A stretch of 35,674 nt of DNA from Lachnospiraceae bacterium (GTDB taxonomy: Bacteria > Bacillota > Clostridia > Lachnospirales > Lachnospiraceae), in contig JALEJP010000065.1 in assembly GCA_022769625.1 (NCBI GenBank), forward strand, positions 1 through 35,674. Reading direction: 5' to 3'. The translations under genes and the position numbers were made by a program. This document shows positions 1 through 7,225 of the stretch, one piece after another (position 1 is the first letter of the stretch; every line of letters starts with the position of its first letter). The notes beneath the pieces were generated by a model. It made no database searches and had not been told where the DNA came from. It was given only the letters and a program-made list of their open reading frames with translations.

Positions 1-60
1 AGGGACAAATGGACATAAAATACATGCTTGCATGAAAAAGCATGACTTTGGGACCCGCGC
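1..60 (+). repeat. Partial copy of interspersed structured repeat (copy R1)
   Basis: The window opens inside a copy of the repeat family seen complete at 26641-26810 and 28094-28258. Its left arm (GGGACAAATGGACATAAAA, then CATGCTTGCATG) matches the 26641 copy. Its right arm (AAAAAGCATGACTTTGGGACCC type) matches the 28094 copy. The two arms therefore do not pair as well as in either parent, so this copy looks like a mosaic joined at the shared CATGCTTGCATG loop. The second and third stem domains of the family are missing. Confidence 0.6.
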
Positions 61-89
61 GAAGCTGTGCATCGTTTGCACGAAGTGCT

Positions 90-134
90 TTTGTTACATA
101 GGAAATTCAAAGAGATTTCCTAATGTAACAAAAA
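90..134. repeat. Imperfect palindrome
   Basis: TTGTTACATAGGAAAT pairs with ATTTCCTAATGTAACAA around a short loop. It lies just beyond the ftsW terminator on the minus strand. It may be a second transcription stop or a small repeat; no function is assigned. Confidence 0.5.
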
Positions 135-163
135 AAAGGAGAACATCTCTTTTCGATGTCTCC
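130..163 (-). terminator. Rho-independent terminator of ftsW
   Basis: The hairpin GGAGAACATC / GATGTCTCC (138-163) is followed on the minus strand by a run of eight T (plus-strand A run 130-137). It sits about 40 bp beyond the ftsW stop codon, so it most likely ends that transcript. Confidence 0.8.
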
Positions 164-199
164 CTTTGGTTACTTTACTTATTTCGTTTTTGTCACCTG

Positions 200-1384
200 T
201 TATACTTTCAATCCCTCTTCTTTTAGTTTTATCTGTCTGGATACACTGAGAGCCAGTGCCATCTCCGACATCAGAAACAGAATGGAGGTTCCTCCGTAGC
301 TGACAAAAGGCAACGTTACACCCGTTGTGGGGATCAGATTGATCACGACTGCGATGTTTAATATGACCTGAAGCGCAATATGTACAAAAATGCCGGTAAC
401 GATCAGAGATCCCAGCAAATCCGGTGCATTCTGTGCGATAAACATGAGCCGGTACAGCAGAAAAACAAAAAGAATCGTAAGCAGCGCCGCACCAAAAACA
501 CCAAGCTCTTCACAGATAATGGCAAAGATCATATCATTCTGCGCCTCCGGAAGGGAATAAAGCTTCTGAGCACTGTTTCCCAGTCCCTTTCCAAACAATC
601 CACCCGATCCGATGGCATAGAGTCCCTGAATCACCTGATACCCACCATTGTCGGAATATTTTTCCGGGTCCATCCAAACCAGAATACGGTTCAGACGAAA
701 ATTATCGCTGGCACCGATCTGCGCCACCAGCATGCGGATACCCACCACAGCCAGCACCAGGAAACTTCCTCCTGCTGCGATAAATGGTTTTGTCTTTGGA
801 TGTGCCACAAAAACAAGTGCCACGGTAATCCCCATAATAATCAGTCCGGTACTCAGATTATCCGTAAAACGCCATGCCAGCAAAAAAGTCAGTCCACCCA
901 GACAACAGATCACAGCGGGTGCCTTTATCCCTTTCATATTTTTCCCAAGTTTTACAATCAATACCGGGATAAACAGAATAATCGCAACTTTTGCGATCTC
1001 TGCCGGCTGGAATCTCAAAGATCCGGTTCCCAGCCATCGTTTTGCACCATTTACCTCAATTCCCACAAACTTTGTGATAAACAACAGGAAATTAGAGACC
1101 ACATACAAAAGTCCCGCAAACTTCGCATAAAAATGATAGTCTACCTGAGAAGCGATCACAACTCCCACCAGGCAGACTGCACTGATGATTGCCTGTTTGC
1201 CAAAAAAATACATATCATTATTATAATTCACCTGTGCATCGTAGGCACTGGTACTGTAAAGCATTATCAAACCAAAACAGGTGAGCAACACCACACTGGC
1301 CAGCAGGTTGTAATCATAGTACTGCTGTGCGGAAGCTTTGCTCACCGGCTTACTCTTTGTTTTTCTCACATTCGTGCGCGCCAT
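200..1384 (-). CDS. ftsW: FtsW/SpoVE-family peptidoglycan glycosyltransferase (SEDS)
   Basis: Polytopic membrane protein of the SEDS family (FtsW, RodA, SpoVE), which polymerises lipid II into glycan strands with a partner class B PBP. About ten hydrophobic segments are visible. The extracellular loop with KRWLGTGSLRFQPAE and the C-terminal NLIPTTGVTLPFVSYGGTS signature are both present, as is the LPEAQNDMIFAIICEELG segment. The start at 1384 is preferred because GAGGGG lies 7 nt upstream; a start at 1405 would add seven residues. The 394-residue length is normal. The gene is alone, divergent from the cotJ operon. Sequence alone does not decide between vegetative FtsW and sporulation SpoVE; lying next to a coat operon is suggestive but not proof. 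Confidence 0.88.
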   Translation of the reverse strand: MARTNVRKTKSKPVSKASAQQYYDYNLLASVVLLTCFGLIMLYSTSAYDAQVNYNNDMYFFGKQAIISAVCLVGVVIASQVDYHFYAKFAGLLYVVSNFLLFITKFVGIEVNGAKRWLGTGSLRFQPAEIAKVAIILFIPVLIVKLGKNMKGIKAPAVICCLGGLTFLLAWRFTDNLSTGLIIMGITVALVFVAHPKTKPFIAAGGSFLVLAVVGIRMLVAQIGASDNFRLNRILVWMDPEKYSDNGGYQVIQGLYAIGSGGLFGKGLGNSAQKLYSLPEAQNDMIFAIICEELGVFGAALLTILFVFLLYRLMFIAQNAPDLLGSLIVTGIFVHIALQVILNIAVVINLIPTTGVTLPFVSYGGTSILFLMSEMALALSVSRQIKLKEEGLKV

Positions 1385-1439
1385 ATCATTCCCCTCTTCA
1401 TCCAAACGAACCCTTCAGCCCTTTCGTCAGGTTCTTTTT

Positions 1440-1467
1440 ATCATAACACATTTTTTTCGGAATGCAA
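1440..1467 (-). promoter_or_regulatory. Likely sigma-A promoter of ftsW
   Basis: On the minus strand TTGCAT (1462-1467) and TATGAT (1440-1445) are 16 bp apart. This is a good housekeeping-type pair about 55 bp upstream of the preferred ftsW start. Confidence 0.55.
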
Positions 1468-1478
1468 ACCCTATATTG

Positions 1479-1506
1479 ACACCATTTCCGATTCTCTTCA
1501 TAAACT
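1479..1506 (+). promoter_or_regulatory. Possible mother-cell (sigma-E/sigma-K) promoter of the cotJ operon
   Basis: CATAAACT (1499-1506) matches the sigma-E -10 consensus CATACAMT at all but one position. An AC-containing segment (ACACC, 1479-1483) lies 15 bp upstream, which suits a sigma-K -35 better than a sigma-E one. It ends 36 bp upstream of cotJA. cotJ in Bacillus subtilis is expressed in the mother cell under sigma-E, so this assignment fits the gene, but the -35 is weak. Confidence 0.4.
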
Positions 1507-1542
1507 GATATTGAACTTATTATTTTATGGAAAGGAGAACCA

Positions 1543-1734
1543 ATGCAGAACCAGAATCATTGTCTCTGCCGTGACAAAAAAGATTCCTGCCTGGAAACGC
1601 TTGTGCCGGCCATGGCATATGTACCATGGCAGACCTTCGATCAGGTTTTCACACTTGAGCATGCACTTAAAGTCGGTACAATTTTTCCCTGCCTGGAGAA
1701 ACCATTCTGTGGAAAAGGAGGGCGGTGCAGATGA
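1543..1734 (+). CDS. cotJA: Spore coat associated protein CotJA
   Basis: 63-residue protein matching CotJA, a small component of the inner spore coat deposited from the mother cell. The family-typical core AMAYVPWQTF, followed by FTLEHALKVGTIFPCLEKPF, is intact and the protein is cysteine-rich. AAAGGAG sits 5 nt before the ATG. The stop overlaps the cotJB start (ATGA), so the two are translationally coupled. First gene of cotJA-cotJB-cotJC; the coat role is inferred from the family. Confidence 0.9.
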   Translation: MQNQNHCLCRDKKDSCLETLVPAMAYVPWQTFDQVFTLEHALKVGTIFPCLEKPFCGKGGRCR

Positions 1735-2120
1735 ACATGCGATGCTCAAACATGAATTGTCCCCGCAACACCGGATGCCGGATGGATGTCAGTCCTAAAC
1801 CCGAGATACGTCCCATCTGTTCCATCAAACCAGAAGAGTCTGCGTGCTCCTGCCGCGAAAAACCCGACCGAAATTATCTCTTAAATGAGATCAACGAATG
1901 CAGCTTTGCCGTAAATGATATGCAGCTTTATCTGGACACCCATCCCTGCGATGAAGCAGCGCTTGCTTTTTTAAATGAGCACAGACAGCGGCGTGTGGAT
2001 GCGCTGAAACAGTATGCCAGATATTACGGCCCACTCACCATTGACACTGCCGATGATGAGGCCAGCCACAGTTTTTTATGGGCAGAAACAGCCTGGCCCT
2101 GGGAAGGAGGCGGATGCTGA
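1731..2120 (+). CDS. cotJB: Spore coat protein CotJB
   Basis: 129-residue protein. The C-terminal two thirds match CotJB, with NYLLNEINECSFAVNDMQLY, YLDTHP and the final YGPLT...WPWEGG segment. A cysteine-rich N-terminal extension of about 45 residues (CSNMNCPRNTGC and CSCREK) precedes the family core; it could cross-link in the coat, which is inference. The ATG at 1731 is chosen because AAGGAGGG lies 8 nt upstream; an in-frame GTG at 1725 is less likely. It overlaps cotJA by 4 bp and ends 3 bp before cotJC. Confidence 0.88.
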   Translation: MNMRCSNMNCPRNTGCRMDVSPKPEIRPICSIKPEESACSCREKPDRNYLLNEINECSFAVNDMQLYLDTHPCDEAALAFLNEHRQRRVDALKQYARYYGPLTIDTADDEASHSFLWAETAWPWEGGGC

Positions 2121-2123
2121 TTT

Positions 2124-2630
2124 ATGTGGAACTATGAAAAAAGACTGCAGTATCCGGTTAATATCAAGACACCAAACGGAAAGATTGCTCAGATCATCCT
2201 AAGTCAGTATGGTGGTCCCGACGGAGAAATCGGTGCCTCCATGCGCTACCTGTCGCAGCGTTTTACCATGCCAAACCGGAAAATCATGGGAGTATTGAAT
2301 GATATTGGGACCGAAGAACTTGCCCACCTTGAAATGGTTTCTACTATTGTGCATCAGCTTACCCGCAGCCTTTCCGTAGAAGAAATCGAAAAATTCGGTC
2401 TGGCTCCCTATTATGTGGATCATACAGTGGGTATCTGGCCCCAGGCAGCAGGCGGTATTCCTTTCAATGCCTGTGAATTCCAGTCAAAAGGGGATGCCAT
2501 GACTGATTTGTTTGAAGACATGGCAGCAGATGCTGCGATCCGGAACGTTAAAAATGGCAGGCGGAAATCATCCCGCCTGCCATGTCCGGTATCGCATACC
2601 GTTTTCTTCTTTCCTGCTGCCTGTCTTTGA
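2124..2630 (+). CDS. cotJC: CotJC (manganese-catalase-like coat protein), 5' segment, interrupted
   Basis: CotJC belongs to the manganese-catalase-like family of ferritin-type four-helix proteins in the spore coat. The first 135 codons are a normal CotJC, with the opening MWNYEKRLQYP, the first metal motif GTEELAHLEM (ExxH) and the stretch up to DLFEDMAA. After the 8-bp repeat at 2523-2530 the reading frame runs into unrelated sequence (from DAAIRNVKNG) and stops at 2628-2630, giving a 168-residue product that lacks the second metal-binding helix pair. The missing piece is found in frame at 8533-8764. Spliced at the shared repeat the gene is 639 nt, a 212-residue CotJC. The unspliced product is probably non-functional. 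cotJB stops 3 bp upstream. Confidence 0.93.
   Translation: MWNYEKRLQYPVNIKTPNGKIAQIILSQYGGPDGEIGASMRYLSQRFTMPNRKIMGVLNDIGTEELAHLEMVSTIVHQLTRSLSVEEIEKFGLAPYYVDHTVGIWPQAAGGIPFNACEFQSKGDAMTDLFEDMAADAAIRNVKNGRRKSSRLPCPVSHTVFFFPAACL
2523..2530 (+). repeat. Left recombination core (attL side), GCAGCAGA
   Basis: An 8-bp direct repeat identical to 8525-8532. It marks the exact point where CotJC homology is lost. The sequence just inside the element (TGCTGCGATCCGGAA, 2531-2545) is one half of the palindrome reconstructed for the excised circle. Confidence 0.88.
2549..2583 (-). terminator. Rho-independent terminator of the GH20 gene
   Basis: ATGGCAGGCGG / CCGCCTGCCAT forms a strong hairpin (2554-2583), followed on the minus strand by TTTTT (plus-strand A run at 2549-2553). 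It lies 54 bp past the GH20 stop codon and about 20 bp inside the left end of the element, so the cargo transcript should not run antisense into cotJC. Confidence 0.8.
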
Positions 2631-2636
2631 GGCTGC

Positions 2637-5600
2637 CTATTTCTTTTTGAAGGTCACTTTCTTTCCTGCACTCTTGAAGCCTTTCTTTACCTTGCTCCAC
2701 TCTTTTGCCGTCATTTTCTTTGGAACGGTGATCTTTGCAGTTGCCTTGATACCTTTAAATGCACTGCTGCCAAATTTCGGAGCTTTTTTACTCTTAAATG
2801 CAATGCTTTTCAGCTTGCTGCACTTATAGAATGCTTTGGATCCTATCTTTGTGACATTTGCTCCGATCACAACACCTGTGATTTTCTTGTTGTTCTGGAA
2901 TGCTTTTGCGGCAATTTCCGTAACTTTGAATGTATAGCCGTCTTTCTTGACCGTAGAAGGAATGGTCACCTTGCTCTTTTTCTTTTCGGTCCCCACAACA
3001 GCCACTGTTCCATTCTTTGCATCGGATTTGGTTACTTTATAGACCAGACCGTTTGCTGCAGTAAATTTCGTACCCTTTGCAGGTACAGCCGGAGCATTCG
3101 CAGCTGCCTTTACAAGGCCTGCCTTTGCTTTCTCCAGTGCTGCCAGAGCTTTGTCGATCTCATCCTGTGCTGCATCTGCCTTTGCCAGAACTGCCTTCGC
3201 ATTTGCAAGTGCTGCCTGGAACGCTGCAACACTGTCTGCTGTATAACCATCCAGTGCAACCTTTTCTGCCTCTGCAATTGCTTCATTTAATTTTGTAAAG
3301 TCAGTATCCGGCTTTGGTGTCTCTTCCTTCACAAGATTTTCCGCTGCATTGCGCAATCTGGTATACGCGCTTGTATAATCTGCAGAGGTACTGTCCGGAT
3401 TGTCCAGTACTTCCTTCATTGCCGCATAAGCATCTGCAAAGAATACCCAGGTCTTTCCGGTATAATCCGCTTCCTTAAGTCCAGCATACTGGTCATACAG
3501 AGCCTGTGCCGTTTCTTTGGAAAATGCCTGATACAGGTTCAGCTCAGCAATCGTTCCGTGCTGTCCGGACGCATCGGCACCGGCCTGCTTAATCACGAGT
3601 TTTACTTTTTGAGCCTCGATGGGTTCAAATGTGGCATATTTTTCATCTGCTGTATCTGCCCATGTTCCGTCTTCCACAACCGTCTCGGTTGTTCCATCCG
3701 GTCTGGTCACAACAACATCATATTTATAAATACGTCCATTTTTACTGTTCTGTCTCGGCAGATAGCTGAGCTTGTTGATCAGCTGGGCTTCCGGCAGAGT
3801 GATCTCAAAATAATGATTGTGTGTATCTGTGATCACATCAGAAGCAGCCCAGTTTGTATGCCAGAAGGTGCCGGTATCACCGTCGATGGCATTGGCTGTC
3901 GGACCTTCCCCGCTGTGTTCGCTGCAGGCGGAAACCGTCCAGCCCTCACGATCCAGAACAGAATAATCCACACTGGTCATCTGCTTTGTGCTTACCGTCA
4001 CTTCATCCACTGTTCCTCTGAAGCTGTTTGTGGCACTTCCGATGCGTTCAACCGGAAGAATCAACGTTGCAGTTATGGTACCTGTTGTTTTTGTCTCATT
4101 ATCCAAAGAAGCTGTGGACACATATTCATTATTGATATAAAGCTCTGCCTTGTCTTTGTAAGCGTTGATGGTCAGATAAACCCACTCTTCTTTTGGCAGT
4201 TCATAGTCAAAGGAATAATCATATCCCTCTCTTGAGAAACCTACCTTTCCGGTTCCCTTCTGTACTGCCTTGATTGCATAGGTATTAAACTTTGTGGATG
4301 TTTCACAGAGAATCTGCTCCTCATCACCACTGTCCGCATCTCTCTTTACCCACATGGAAATACTGTTTCCAGGACCTGCCATGTCAACCGGCGTCTCCAC
4401 ATAGCTTTCCCCGCCGTTTAATTTCAGTGCGTTTTTGCTCTTACCAGCCGCAAAGCTTACATTTTTCTCTGAAACAATATCATATCCGTTTCCGGATTCA
4501 TCTTTTATCTGTGCCTCATCAAACGAATATTCCATGATATCTTCGGATACGGAATCAACCACATGATACGGGTTGGTATTCGGAGCGGTGGAAACTTTGT
4601 CCGCCACTTCGCGCATTTCCGCATAGGTTCTGTCCTTGCCCTCTCCCCACAGCTTCTCACTCAGAGATGGAAGCGGCTGGAAGAAACGGTCAAAGGCATC
4701 ATACTCACTGATACCATTTCCTCTTGTACCGATCTGATCGTTCCAGATTGCATAGGTTCCTCCAAGAATCTGGTCATCACCGGCACTGAAAGTGGTTCCG
4801 CCGAAATTATTCGGTGTCCAGCTGCTGTACAGATACTGTGCGTTCAGATAATCGGAATAATAACCTGCGGAAGGCACAATATAAAGACTTCCCTCCAGTG
4901 TGTTGATCAGGTCATAACCCAGATTATACATTGCTGTCGGGTTTGCATAACCGGTATTCCAGATGTTCAGCTGTACGTTTTCCGAAGTAACCGGTGTAGT
5001 ACCGGATTTGTTGGAAAGACTTCCCCACATGCGGACGGTACGGCCGGTTCCCTGAATAAAGCGGATCATATCATCCGAGAATTTACGGAAGGATTCCTTC
5101 CCTGCCTGTCCATCCTGTCCATGGAACTCATCGGTACCGATATGGACGGTGGTTTCTTCATCAAATACCGGATCATCGCCTTCAAAATATTCATTCCAGA
5201 TACTCTTTGCCAGCTCTGTTGTCTCCGGTTTTGTAATATCCAGCTCTTCAATCAGATATTTATGGTTGCCGCCATTTTTCTTTGTCATATTGTCCTGGAA
5301 AACACGTGTGATTGCCAGTGCATGTGCAGGCATATCAAACTCCGGAACGATATTGACACCGATGGTTCTGCTGTCCTGAATGAAGGAACGGAACTCATCC
5401 TTCGTATAATATACGTCTGTTGATGTCAAAGATACACCCTCGTCATTTTTCAGATCAGACTCCAGACGGAAACCGGAATAAGCATTCTCAATTGCTTCCT
5501 CGATGGTGTCGTAATCTTCTAAAAAGATCAGGTTGTCGCTCAGGTGAAGATGAAAACTGTTCATCTTGTACCATGCCAGGTTCTTTGCGAACTCTTTCAC

Positions 5601-6869
5601 CGTGTCCAGTTCAAACGTTTTTCTGCCCACATCCAGCATGAAACCGCGCACTTCGTACTTCGGATAGTCCCTTGTGATTCCCTTCGGTATAGTGGTACCG
5701 TTCTGTTTGAGAATCTGCAGAATACTGATCACGCCCCAGTATGCACCTGTTGCTTCGCAGGCTTCCACAACAACGTTATCTCCAATGGTTATGATGTAAC
5801 CTTCTTTTCCCAGTCCTTTGTCCGAAGATCCAAGCGTCAGACAGAAATCACCTGCTGCGGCATCCTTTGCGGCACCCTTTACTGTTTTGATCTGTCTGCC
5901 TGTGATATCCTCAAAATCTGCCGCAAACTGTTCCGCCGTATCCTCAAGTCCATCTCCATAGACAATTTTACTGCTGGAACCAATCTCGAAATTCCCTGTC
6001 TCCCCATGCCATTCCTGAAGGGCAGGAATGACATCCGGTTTTTCATTGGCATTTGCATCATCGGTATATCTGCCGGGAACCACGACAGTAAATTCTGAAG
6101 TTCTTGCAGTGTCTGTCCCATTGCTTACTTCATAAAAGCCCTTTACCGTCTTTGTCTGAACCGGTGTGTAGATTGTGCCGTCACTTCCGATCACCTGCTC
6201 ATAATCTGCCTGGAACTCTACGGTACAGTCATCCGGAACATCCGGCATGGCAATCTTTTTATCACCTTCTGAAACAACAGGAGCTTTAATATCCCCTACT
6301 ATTTTTTCGATATCGGTTCTGTTATCCGGAATCGCATCCTCATAAACTTCAAACTCAAATACAGAAACAGTATTCCAGTTCACACCGTCTGAGTCTGACA
6401 GATAAGAATGAATGATCAGACGTGCATATTTTCCGGTCACTGCTTCATCCAGAGTGATTTCCTGGCGAAGATCCACCGGTTTTTCCTTTGAACTCCATAC
6501 CGTTTTCCACTCTGCTCCATCCTCAGAAACAGCAATCTCGTAATCGGTCGGATTATGTCTTTCCCACTCGATGGCAAAGCTCTTCATCGTCTGAGGCTGA
6601 TCCCAAGTAAGCTGCAGCCATTTCTCACCGGCTGACGTATTGCTGGCCCATCTGCTCTCCGGCCTCGTTCCCCTTTCAATCACCCCGTCATTTGCCTTGT
6701 CCGCAGAAAAACTGTCCGTTTCCACGTCTGAGGCGGTTGCCGATGCCGTCAGTGCGATGTTCTCTCCTGCTGCTGCATCTGCATTCAGAACCGGCAGCTG
6801 TATCGTCCCCAATATCATACACACAGCCAAAAGCCAGGCCCCTCCTTTTTTCAGTTTCTTTTTCAACAT
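2637..6869 (-). CDS. Secreted multidomain GH20 beta-hexosaminidase / lacto-N-biosidase-like enzyme
   Basis: 1,410-residue extracellular glycosidase and the only metabolic cargo of the cotJC element. Order: signal peptide (about 1-33, ending near LNADAAA); F5/8-type CBM32-like domain (about 35-175); linker; GH20 N-terminal and catalytic barrel (about 285-740), with the adjacent acid pair in HIGTDEFHG (D580-E581) typical of substrate-assisted GH20 catalysis; LamG-like domain (about 780-965); second CBM32-like domain (about 968-1120); FIVAR-type helical repeat (about 1190-1260); leucine-rich BspA-like repeats (KAFQNNKKITGVVIG, KAFYKCSKLKSI) with a lysine-rich C terminus. Such enzymes release GlcNAc or lacto-N-biose from mucin glycans or milk oligosaccharides; the exact substrate cannot be read from sequence. 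No LPXTG anchor is seen; the basic tail may bind the cell wall. AGGAGG lies 7 nt before the ATG. Confidence 0.9.
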   Translation of the reverse strand: MLKKKLKKGGAWLLAVCMILGTIQLPVLNADAAAGENIALTASATASDVETDSFSADKANDGVIERGTRPESRWASNTSAGEKWLQLTWDQPQTMKSFAIEWERHNPTDYEIAVSEDGAEWKTVWSSKEKPVDLRQEITLDEAVTGKYARLIIHSYLSDSDGVNWNTVSVFEFEVYEDAIPDNRTDIEKIVGDIKAPVVSEGDKKIAMPDVPDDCTVEFQADYEQVIGSDGTIYTPVQTKTVKGFYEVSNGTDTARTSEFTVVVPGRYTDDANANEKPDVIPALQEWHGETGNFEIGSSSKIVYGDGLEDTAEQFAADFEDITGRQIKTVKGAAKDAAAGDFCLTLGSSDKGLGKEGYIITIGDNVVVEACEATGAYWGVISILQILKQNGTTIPKGITRDYPKYEVRGFMLDVGRKTFELDTVKEFAKNLAWYKMNSFHLHLSDNLIFLEDYDTIEEAIENAYSGFRLESDLKNDEGVSLTSTDVYYTKDEFRSFIQDSRTIGVNIVPEFDMPAHALAITRVFQDNMTKKNGGNHKYLIEELDITKPETTELAKSIWNEYFEGDDPVFDEETTVHIGTDEFHGQDGQAGKESFRKFSDDMIRFIQGTGRTVRMWGSLSNKSGTTPVTSENVQLNIWNTGYANPTAMYNLGYDLINTLEGSLYIVPSAGYYSDYLNAQYLYSSWTPNNFGGTTFSAGDDQILGGTYAIWNDQIGTRGNGISEYDAFDRFFQPLPSLSEKLWGEGKDRTYAEMREVADKVSTAPNTNPYHVVDSVSEDIMEYSFDEAQIKDESGNGYDIVSEKNVSFAAGKSKNALKLNGGESYVETPVDMAGPGNSISMWVKRDADSGDEEQILCETSTKFNTYAIKAVQKGTGKVGFSREGYDYSFDYELPKEEWVYLTINAYKDKAELYINNEYVSTASLDNETKTTGTITATLILPVERIGSATNSFRGTVDEVTVSTKQMTSVDYSVLDREGWTVSACSEHSGEGPTANAIDGDTGTFWHTNWAASDVITDTHNHYFEITLPEAQLINKLSYLPRQNSKNGRIYKYDVVVTRPDGTTETVVEDGTWADTADEKYATFEPIEAQKVKLVIKQAGADASGQHGTIAELNLYQAFSKETAQALYDQYAGLKEADYTGKTWVFFADAYAAMKEVLDNPDSTSADYTSAYTRLRNAAENLVKEETPKPDTDFTKLNEAIAEAEKVALDGYTADSVAAFQAALANAKAVLAKADAAQDEIDKALAALEKAKAGLVKAAANAPAVPAKGTKFTAANGLVYKVTKSDAKNGTVAVVGTEKKKSKVTIPSTVKKDGYTFKVTEIAAKAFQNNKKITGVVIGANVTKIGSKAFYKCSKLKSIAFKSKKAPKFGSSAFKGIKATAKITVPKKMTAKEWSKVKKGFKSAGKKVTFKKK

Positions 6870-6929
6870 AAAATGCCTCCTCTCATTTTTCTGTTACCTT
6901 TTGTTTAAAAAGATAATTTATCCTAACAT

Positions 6930-6964
6930 ATTTTTGTTTAAATGTCTATATTTGCTCCTGTCAA
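6930..6964 (-). promoter_or_regulatory. Possible sigma-A promoter region of the GH20 gene
   Basis: A perfect TTGACA on the minus strand (6959-6964) lies about 90 bp upstream of the GH20 start. The -10 at 17 bp spacing (TTAAAC) is poor, so the exact promoter is uncertain. The region is AT-rich and faces away from the recombinase promoter at 7006-7035. Confidence 0.3.
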
Positions 6965-7005
6965 TTCATCAAAACCTGTAAATATTACACATATTCTTCT
7001 TTCTG

Positions 7006-7035
7006 TCATATTACTTTCCATATCTCACATATAAT
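7006..7035 (+). promoter_or_regulatory. Sigma-E-type (mother-cell) promoter of the recombinase operon
   Basis: TCATATT (7006-7012) matches the sigma-E -35 consensus KMATATT at every position. CATATAAT (7028-7035) matches the -10 consensus CATACAMT at seven of eight positions. The spacer is 15 bp. The expected start near 7042 is about 22 bp before the 53-residue ORF. This would switch on the recombinase in the mother cell, as known for spoIVCA in Bacillus subtilis. Confidence 0.65.
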
Positions 7036-7063
7036 TTTCCAAACCATCTGTATGAGGAAACCC

Positions 7064-7225
7064 ATGGCAAATAACACTCTGATTTCCTGCGAAAATCAGT
7101 TCAAATCCAGTCATCCGGAAGAATTATCCCGAAATTTTGCAGCCTGCATCACCCATCTGCTCGCTCTTCGTGCCTCCTCAGAAGAATCAGAAAATCTTTC
7201 CGAAGATCAGGAAAAAAATGGCTGA
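7064..7225 (+). CDS. 53-residue protein translationally coupled to the recombinase; candidate excision factor
   Basis: Short ORF beginning ATGGCAAATAACACTC, with TGAGGAAA 4-8 nt upstream. It ends at a TGA inside ATGGCTGA, so it overlaps the recombinase start by 8 bp and the two must be co-transcribed and coupled. The product has a mixed-charge N terminus, a hydrophobic patch (NFAACITHLLALRA) and an acidic tail (SSEESENLSEDQEKNG). I do not recognise a domain. By position and size it resembles SprB (58 residues), the recombination directionality factor that lets SprA excise SPbeta during Bacillus subtilis sporulation. That comparison is inference; it could equally be only a coupling leader peptide. 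Confidence 0.6.
   Translation: MANNTLISCENQFKSSHPEELSRNFAACITHLLALRASSEESENLSEDQEKNG

Noticed and set aside
380-1798. 472-residue open frame antisense to ftsW and running into cotJ
   Set aside because: Low-complexity, His/Gln-rich shadow of the ftsW coding strand with no ribosome site; ftsW and cotJA/cotJB are clear on conserved motifs.
2124-2630. cotJC as an ordinary truncated or frameshifted pseudogene
   Set aside because: The missing part exists in frame 6 kb away with a matching 8-bp repeat, and both parts keep full coding quality; random decay does not explain this.
4563-5423. Several long frames on the plus strand opposite the GH20 gene
   Set aside because: All lie opposite the conserved GH20 domains and show no motifs or start signals; they are antisense shadows.
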